Below, one piece after another: positions 59,540 through 64,000 of a DNA stretch of 64,000 nt. The stretch is from Paraburkholderia fungorum (GTDB lineage: Bacteria > Pseudomonadota > Gammaproteobacteria > Burkholderiales > Burkholderiaceae): positions 1-64,000 of the forward strand of contig NZ_MCAS01000016.1 of NCBI RefSeq assembly GCF_003610895.1, read 5' to 3'. The first letter of the stretch is position 1, and each line of letters begins with the position of its first letter. A program made the position numbers and the translations under genes. The notes beneath the pieces are model-generated. The model made no database searches and was not told where the DNA came from. It was given only the letters and a program-made list of their open reading frames with translations.

Positions 59540-60538
59540 ATGAAGCGCGAGGCGATTCCCACTGCCGAGGTTCCGTCCGATTCGCCGCTGTCCGGGCTCG
59601 CGCACTTCGGCTTTCTGACGCTGCCGAATTTTTCGATGATCGCGTTCACGAGCGCGGTCGAGGTGCTGCGTATGGCCAACTACGTGGGCCGCGCGCAGCA
59701 CTACACATGGTCGGTGATTACGCCGGACGGCGAGCCCGCGCGAGCGAGCAACGGCATTACGGTGAGGCCGACCACCACGCTGGCCCAGGCGGGCATGCCG
59801 GATGTGCTGATCGTTTGCGCAGGCTGGCACGTGCGCGATTATGTGGACGATACGGTTGTCGCGTTGCTGCAGGACGTTGCATCGAAAGGGATTCCGCTTG
59901 GCGGCCTTTGTACGGGACCGTACGCGCTGCTGGCTGCGAACCTGCTCGACGGTTATCGCTGTACGGTGCATTGGGAAGATATGTCGCCGCTGCACAAGAG
60001 TTACCCGCACGTGCGTTTCGCCGATGAACTGTTCGTGATCGACCGTGACCGGCTGACCTGCACGGGCGGCACCGCGCCGCTCGATCTGATGCTGAACCTG
60101 GTCGGCATGCGCCTTGGCGATGCGGTCGCGGCACAGGTGTCCGAGCAGTTCATCGTCGAGCGGATTCGCGGTTCGACCGACTATCAGCATATTCCGGTGG
60201 ATGCGCGGGTTGGTTTCTCGCGCGCCGAACTGATCGAAGTGGTGCGACTGATGGAAGCCAATATCGAAGAGCCGTTATCGCTCGATGAACTCGCGCGGCT
60301 CGTGCATTTGTCGCAACGTCATTTGCAGCGCATGTTCAAGATGTTCCTGAGCGTATCGCCGACGCACTATTACCTGACGCTGCGTTTGCGTCGCGCGCGC
60401 GAACTGTTGCGCAATACGGATGCATCGATTGCGCGGGTAACGGCCGTGTGCGGCTTTCATTCGCCGTGTCATTTCAGCAAGGCCTATCGCGCGCAGTTCG
60501 GTCATGCGCCGAGCGTCGAGCGGCGCTTGTCGGCATGA
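59540..60538 (+). CDS. GlxA-type AraC-family regulator (GbdR/CdhR-like)
   Basis: 332 aa. An N-terminal DJ-1/PfpI-like amidotransferase fold (FGFLTLPNFSMIAFTSAVEVLRMANYVG; LGGLCTGPYALLAANLLDG with the nucleophile-elbow Cys) is followed by a C-terminal AraC double HTH (LSLDELARLVHLSQRHLQRMF and DASIARVTAVCGFHSPCHFSKAYR). This is the form of GbdR, CdhR and related regulators of betaine and carnitine metabolism. It lies between choW and choX. It is one of two candidates to bind the TGTCGCA direct repeats. Confidence 0.9.
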   Translation: MKREAIPTAEVPSDSPLSGLAHFGFLTLPNFSMIAFTSAVEVLRMANYVGRAQHYTWSVITPDGEPARASNGITVRPTTTLAQAGMPDVLIVCAGWHVRDYVDDTVVALLQDVASKGIPLGGLCTGPYALLAANLLDGYRCTVHWEDMSPLHKSYPHVRFADELFVIDRDRLTCTGGTAPLDLMLNLVGMRLGDAVAAQVSEQFIVERIRGSTDYQHIPVDARVGFSRAELIEVVRLMEANIEEPLSLDELARLVHLSQRHLQRMFKMFLSVSPTHYYLTLRLRRARELLRNTDASIARVTAVCGFHSPCHFSKAYRAQFGHAPSVERRLSA

Positions 60539-60685
60539 GTCATTGACGTAAGCGAGCCGAGGTGAACACGTCGGCTTGGATGAGTTGGCGTAAATGAGTT
60601 GGCATCAAGAAAGTCGGCGCAATTTCGCGCCTGGAAAATCCGGTTGGTAAAACCAGTCTAGCTTCAATCACCTTGAGGGAACGCC

Positions 60686-61621
60686 ATGAAACGTTTGTGG
60701 GCTGCGTCGTTGTGCGCGCTGTCGGTGTCATCTGTCTTTGCCGTGGAACCTTCCACCTGCCGGGACGTCCGGTTCGCCGACGTCGGCTGGACCGATATCG
60801 CGGCAACTACCGGTCTCGCCTCGACCGTGCTCGAAGGGTTGGGCTACAAGCCGACCAAAACCATTGCTTCGGTGCCGATCACCTTCGCGGGTGTGAAGAG
60901 CAAGCAGATCGACGTGTTCCTCGGCTACTGGTCGCCGACCATGGATCCGATCATCGATCCGTTCAGGAAGGCCGGTCAGCTCACCGTGCTCCCCGCGCCG
61001 AACCTGACCGGCGCGAAATACACGCTGGCCGTGCCGGATTATGCCTATCAGGCGGGCATCAAAAGCTTCGCCGACATTGCTAAGAACTACGACAAGCTTG
61101 ACGGCAAGATCTACGGCATCGAACCGGGCAACGACGGCAATGCGTTGATCAAGAAGATGATCGACAGCAACCAGTACGGCCTTGGCAAGTTCAAGCTGGT
61201 GGAGTCGAGCGAGGCGGGCATGCTGGTCGAAGTGAATCGCGCGATTCGCGACAAGAAGGCAATCGTGTTTCTTGGTTGGGAACCGCATCCGATGAACGTG
61301 CAGATGAAGATCGATTATCTGTCCGGCGGTGACGACGTGTTCGGTCCGAACTACGGCGAGGCCAAAGTGATGACGGTCGTGCCGACCGATTATTCCACGC
61401 GTTGCCCGAACGTCGCGAAACTCGTGTCGAACCTGCACTTCACGACCGATATCGAGAACCACGTGATGCTGCCGATCATGAACAAGACCGATCCGAACAA
61501 GGCGGCAAAGGATTGGCTGAAGGCGAACCCCGCCGTGCTCGACAAGTGGCTTGCCGGCGTCAAGACGTTCGACGGCAAGGACGGTTTGCCGGCAGTGAAG
61601 GCCTATGTGGCAGGGCAGTGA
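60686..61621 (+). CDS. choX: choline ABC transporter substrate-binding protein
   Basis: 311 aa. A signal peptide ends VSSVFAVE near residue 20. FADVGWTDIAATTGLASTVLEGLGYKP and VFLGYWSPTMDPIIDPF hold the aromatic cage residues (Trp, Tyr, Asp) that bind a quaternary ammonium group in ChoX-type proteins. A second aromatic is in FLGWEPHPMN. It is longer than ProX and best matches ChoX, whose ligand is choline. A gap of 147 bp after the regulator may hold a promoter; short direct repeats ATGAGTTGGC lie there. Confidence 0.9.
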   Translation: MKRLWAASLCALSVSSVFAVEPSTCRDVRFADVGWTDIAATTGLASTVLEGLGYKPTKTIASVPITFAGVKSKQIDVFLGYWSPTMDPIIDPFRKAGQLTVLPAPNLTGAKYTLAVPDYAYQAGIKSFADIAKNYDKLDGKIYGIEPGNDGNALIKKMIDSNQYGLGKFKLVESSEAGMLVEVNRAIRDKKAIVFLGWEPHPMNVQMKIDYLSGGDDVFGPNYGEAKVMTVVPTDYSTRCPNVAKLVSNLHFTTDIENHVMLPIMNKTDPNKAAKDWLKANPAVLDKWLAGVKTFDGKDGLPAVKAYVAGQ

Positions 61622-61686
61622 GATGGCCCGGGGCCTGTCATGCCGGGAGGCTCATTGACAGGCTTCTTGACAGGTTCACTGCGGGC

Positions 61687-62124
61687 TCACTGCGGTAAAA
61701 CCATGTGAATCAACGGAAACGGACGCCCCGCTGAGTCGGTTGCGGAGCGGCCTGCATCCTCAAAACCGTAACGTCGATAGAACCCGTGCGCGCGCGGGTT
61801 CTGTTCGTTGACGTCCACGGTGAGACTCGCATGCCGCTTTCTTGCATGATCGAGCAGGGCTGTGCCGATCCCTTGACCGAAGTTCGCCGGATCGACGAAC
61901 AGCATTTCGACCTGTGTGTCCTGCAAGCCGATGAAGCCGGTGAGGCAGCCCGTGGCATCTTCGCAAACCCATATGTCCACAGCCGGCAAATAGAGATCTC
62001 TGACCTGAGGGTAGAGTTCCTCGATATCCTGCTCGCTGAGAAAGGTGTGAGTTGCTCGCACGGCGCGAAGCCAGATTTCAACCAATAGGGAATTGTCGGT
62101 TGGAACGCGTTTTCGGATAGGCAT
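61687..62124 (-). CDS. GNAT-family N-acetyltransferase
   Basis: 145 aa. The acetyl-CoA loop is in VEMLFVDPANFGQGIGTALLDHARKR, preceded by WVCEDATGCLTGFIGLQ, and the late NPRAHGFYRRYGFEDAG is the usual motif B. It resembles YjaB-like small acetyltransferases; the substrate is unknown. It stands alone on the minus strand between the choX gene and the second GlxA-type regulator. Confidence 0.9.
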   Translation of the reverse strand: MPIRKRVPTDNSLLVEIWLRAVRATHTFLSEQDIEELYPQVRDLYLPAVDIWVCEDATGCLTGFIGLQDTQVEMLFVDPANFGQGIGTALLDHARKRHASLTVDVNEQNPRAHGFYRRYGFEDAGRSATDSAGRPFPLIHMVLPQ

Positions 62125-62182
62125 TGTTATTGAAGAATGGAAGGCTTTCTGGTCGTGATCTTAGCGCAAGCTGCAGCGTGAC

Positions 62183-63265
62183 TCAGATCGCCTGCGCCCG
62201 GCCCGGAAACGTTTCGTCGTAGCCTGAGCCGTCATCCACCTGAGCCGCCGTGCCGCGTTGCTCGCGGTACATCATTGGCGGCAGGCCGAACTGTTTGCGG
62301 AATTCGCGGCCCAGATGCGATGCATCGGAAAAACCGCAACTCGAGGCGATGTCCGCTACGGTTTTGTCGGAACTCGTCAGCAGCCACGCGGCGGTGCGCA
62401 GACGTACCTGCTTCGCGTAGGCCTGCGGCGCCTTACCCGTTTCCGCCTTGAAGAGCCGTTCGAGCTGACGCGGCGAGAGGTCCAGCTTGCGCGCCAGTTC
62501 ATCGAGCGACAGCGAGCGGCCCACGTGCTGTTCCATCAGCAGAATCGCGCGTTTCACCTTGGGATGCGCGGCGGGCGCAAGGCCTGGTGGATGCGGCTGC
62601 GGTGCGTTGCCTTTCTGCATGTCGTCGACCAGCAGGATGCGCAGCGCTTTTTGCACCGTGGCCGTTTCAAAGTGGCGCAGCAGAATCGCGGCGGCCACGT
62701 CGATCGACGCCCGCCCGCCTGAACACGTAATGCGCCGCCGGTCGATCACGAACAGCCGGTCCGCCACCAGCGATTCCTCATTGACCGCCGGAAAACGTTC
62801 GATGAAATCCCAGTAGTGAAACCAGCTTACGCAGATGCGGTGGCCGTCCAGCACGCCCGCGCGCATCAGCGAAAACACGCCGGTGCACATGCCGACCAGC
62901 GTTGCATCGGTGGCGGCGGCGCGGCGGATGAAGGCCAGCGTCGCGTCGTTCGCGGCCGGCCCGGAGTGCAGCAGGCCGCCCACCACGACGACGTAATCGA
63001 ACGGTTCGGCGTTGTCGAACGTTTCCCATGGCGTGATCTGAATCCCGCAACTCGCGCGCACCGGGGCGAGGGTTTCCCCTATCACGCTCCACGAACAGCG
63101 CACGGGCTTGCTGAAGTCGCCTTCGTCCGCGGACAGGCGCAACAGGTCGACGAACCCGGAGAACGCCGTCAGCGTGAAGTTCGGCAGCAGGATGATGCCA
63201 AAGCGGATGCGTTGCCTCGCAGGGCCATCGATCGATTGGAGGGGACGCGGTTCAGCGGAATTCAT
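62183..63265 (-). CDS. GlxA-type AraC-family regulator (second)
   Basis: 360 aa from ATG 63265, chosen because IRFGIILLPNFTLTAFSGFVDLLRLS begins about 20 residues later; the longer frame from 63406 is not supported. The DJ-1/PfpI-like domain has VGMCTGVFSLMRAGVLDG. The AraC HTH part is LSLDELARKLDLSPRQLERLFKAE and KTVADIASSCGFSDASHLGREFRKQFG. It is divergent from a serine dehydratase gene, in the position gbdR-like regulators take near betaine catabolic genes, and the 63399 direct repeats lie in the shared region. Confidence 0.9.
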   Translation of the reverse strand: MNSAEPRPLQSIDGPARQRIRFGIILLPNFTLTAFSGFVDLLRLSADEGDFSKPVRCSWSVIGETLAPVRASCGIQITPWETFDNAEPFDYVVVVGGLLHSGPAANDATLAFIRRAAATDATLVGMCTGVFSLMRAGVLDGHRICVSWFHYWDFIERFPAVNEESLVADRLFVIDRRRITCSGGRASIDVAAAILLRHFETATVQKALRILLVDDMQKGNAPQPHPPGLAPAAHPKVKRAILLMEQHVGRSLSLDELARKLDLSPRQLERLFKAETGKAPQAYAKQVRLRTAAWLLTSSDKTVADIASSCGFSDASHLGREFRKQFGLPPMMYREQRGTAAQVDDGSGYDETFPGRAQAI

Positions 63266-63398
63266 GCATGCAGCCAGCAAGGGGAAAGAGTTGATCAAGC
63301 ATAGCACCGGGGATAGCGGCCGCTCCACGACCGATTCACGACCTGTTCGCGTCTCATGCGGCGCGGTCCTCAGCATCGCCAGCCGCGCGCTTTGCGCC

Positions 63399-63429
63399 TG
63401 TCGCAAATGCGTCAGAAGTCATCGCAAAT
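63399..63429. promoter_or_regulatory. AraC-type direct repeats before sdaA
   Basis: TGTCGCAAAT (63399-63408) and CATCGCAAAT (63420-63429), direct repeats with a 21-bp period. They match the pair before choV in sequence and spacing. They lie in the 324-bp divergent region between the second GlxA-type regulator and sdaA. No clear -10/-35 pair was found downstream. Confidence 0.6.
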
Positions 63430-63589
63430 CCGCCGCTGCGCTTGGCTGGCGGTCCGCTTGACGCCACTATCCCACTGTCATGCCGTTTTTATTCTATCGG
63501 TCCAATTTGACGTGCGGTGCAATAGGGGCTAATTCAGGCCAAACCCGGCCACCCAGCTCACCCTGGTATCGCAACGTATAAGGCACGCC

Positions 63590-64000
63590 ATGAACGTCAG
63601 CGTCTTCGATCTGTTCAAGATCGGCATCGGTCCCTCCAGCTCGCACACCGTCGGGCCGATGATCGCTGCGTGCCGCTTCGCCTCGCATATCGAGGACGCA
63701 AATCTGCTGGGCTTCGTGCATCGCGTCAAGGTCGAACTGTTCGGCTCGCTCGGCGCGACCGGCAAGGGACACGGCACGGACAAAGCGGTACTGCTGGGGC
63801 TCGAAGGCAATCTGCCCGATCTGATCGATCCGGACGTGATCGAGCCGCGCCTGCAGGCGATTCGCGAAACGAAGCAACTGATGCTGCTCGGCACGCACCC
63901 GGTCAAATTCGACGAGCGCGAACAGCTCAGCTTCTTTCGCAAGCTGATGCCGGGCGCGCCGGGCTCGAGCATTGTGCATCCGAACGGCATGCGTTTTCAG
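63590..64000 (+). CDS. sdaA: L-serine dehydratase, N-terminal part (cut by window end)
   Basis: The first 137 codons are visible; the gene runs off the window. VSVFDLFKIGIGPSSSHTVGPMIAA is the N-terminal signature of iron-sulfur L-serine dehydratases (SdaA/SdaB), and FGSLGATGKGHGTDKAVLLGLEG is the beta domain. It converts serine to pyruvate and ammonia. In pseudomonads a serine dehydratase belongs to the glycine betaine regulon, where it finishes betaine -> glycine -> serine -> pyruvate. The location next to a GlxA-type regulator and a choline importer fits that role. AAGG lies 6 nt before ATG 63590. Confidence 0.93.
   Translation, partial: MNVSVFDLFKIGIGPSSSHTVGPMIAACRFASHIEDANLLGFVHRVKVELFGSLGATGKGHGTDKAVLLGLEGNLPDLIDPDVIEPRLQAIRETKQLMLLGTHPVKFDEREQLSFFRKLMPGAPGSSIVHPNGMRFQ

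Overview
The window looks like a chromosomal segment of a betaproteobacterium of the Burkholderia/Paraburkholderia type. The clues are high GC content, a Burkholderia-like 5S rRNA, an OmpC-like Burkholderia porin, a cyo quinol oxidase preceded by a lone NuoM paralogue, and a dense set of catabolic operons each with its own LysR, IclR, XRE or AraC regulator. No insertion sequence, phage gene, CRISPR array or tRNA was seen.

Layout. 0-5 kb: the 3' end of an rRNA operon (5S plus terminator), then a minus-strand export operon (LolD-like ATPase, FtsX-like permease, AttH lipocalin-like protein). 5-11.4 kb: NuoM-like antiporter subunit and cyoABCD. 11.4-18.2 kb: a second-type cysteinyl-tRNA synthetase behind a possible Cys-Cys leader peptide and terminator, a peroxiredoxin, a HAD phosphatase, a di-heme cytochrome c peroxidase and a secreted phosphoesterase. 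18.5-23.7 kb: an ECF sigma / membrane anti-sigma candidate / metal-sensor-like gene set with DUF1800 and DUF1501 genes, bracketed by small YxWxxGHW-repeat proteins. 23.7-26.3 kb: a two-component flavin monooxygenase system with an XRE-cupin regulator. 26.5-29.4 kb: BON protein, MFS transporter, IclR regulator.

29.4-38 kb: an acyl-CoA type catabolic cluster with two acyl-CoA dehydrogenases, two SDRs and two AMP-forming ligases. 38-45.3 kb: a LysR-controlled PxpA / biotin carrier / biotin carboxylase / PxpB / PxpC / NCS1 permease operon. It reads as a urea-carboxylase-like enzyme split into subunits and joined to a lactamase-type hydrolase. 45.3-52.4 kb: a branched-chain-type ABC importer (LivKFGMH), a class II aldolase-like protein and a porin. 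52.8-56.4 kb: LysR, D-malate/tartrate dehydrogenase and an MFS carrier. 57-64 kb: a choline/betaine uptake locus (ChoV, ChoW, GlxA-type regulator, ChoX), a GNAT acetyltransferase, a second GlxA-type regulator and the start of L-serine dehydratase, consistent with choline -> betaine -> glycine -> serine -> pyruvate catabolism.

The most interesting signals are regulatory. (1) A palindrome with core CTGCA-W-TGCAG occurs five times: before the SDR of the acyl-CoA cluster, before the liv operon, before the aldolase, before the porin, and as a 29-bp perfect palindrome between porin and LysR. The liv and porin promoters have nearly identical architecture, so these genes probably form one uptake-and-degradation regulon. 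(2) A 25-codon ORF with tandem Cys codons followed by an intrinsic terminator precedes cysS. (3) Direct repeats with a 21-bp period lie before both choV and the serine dehydratase gene. (4) Four perfectly spaced 49-bp hairpin repeats sit in the choV leader. All of these were read by eye; no search or folding program was run.
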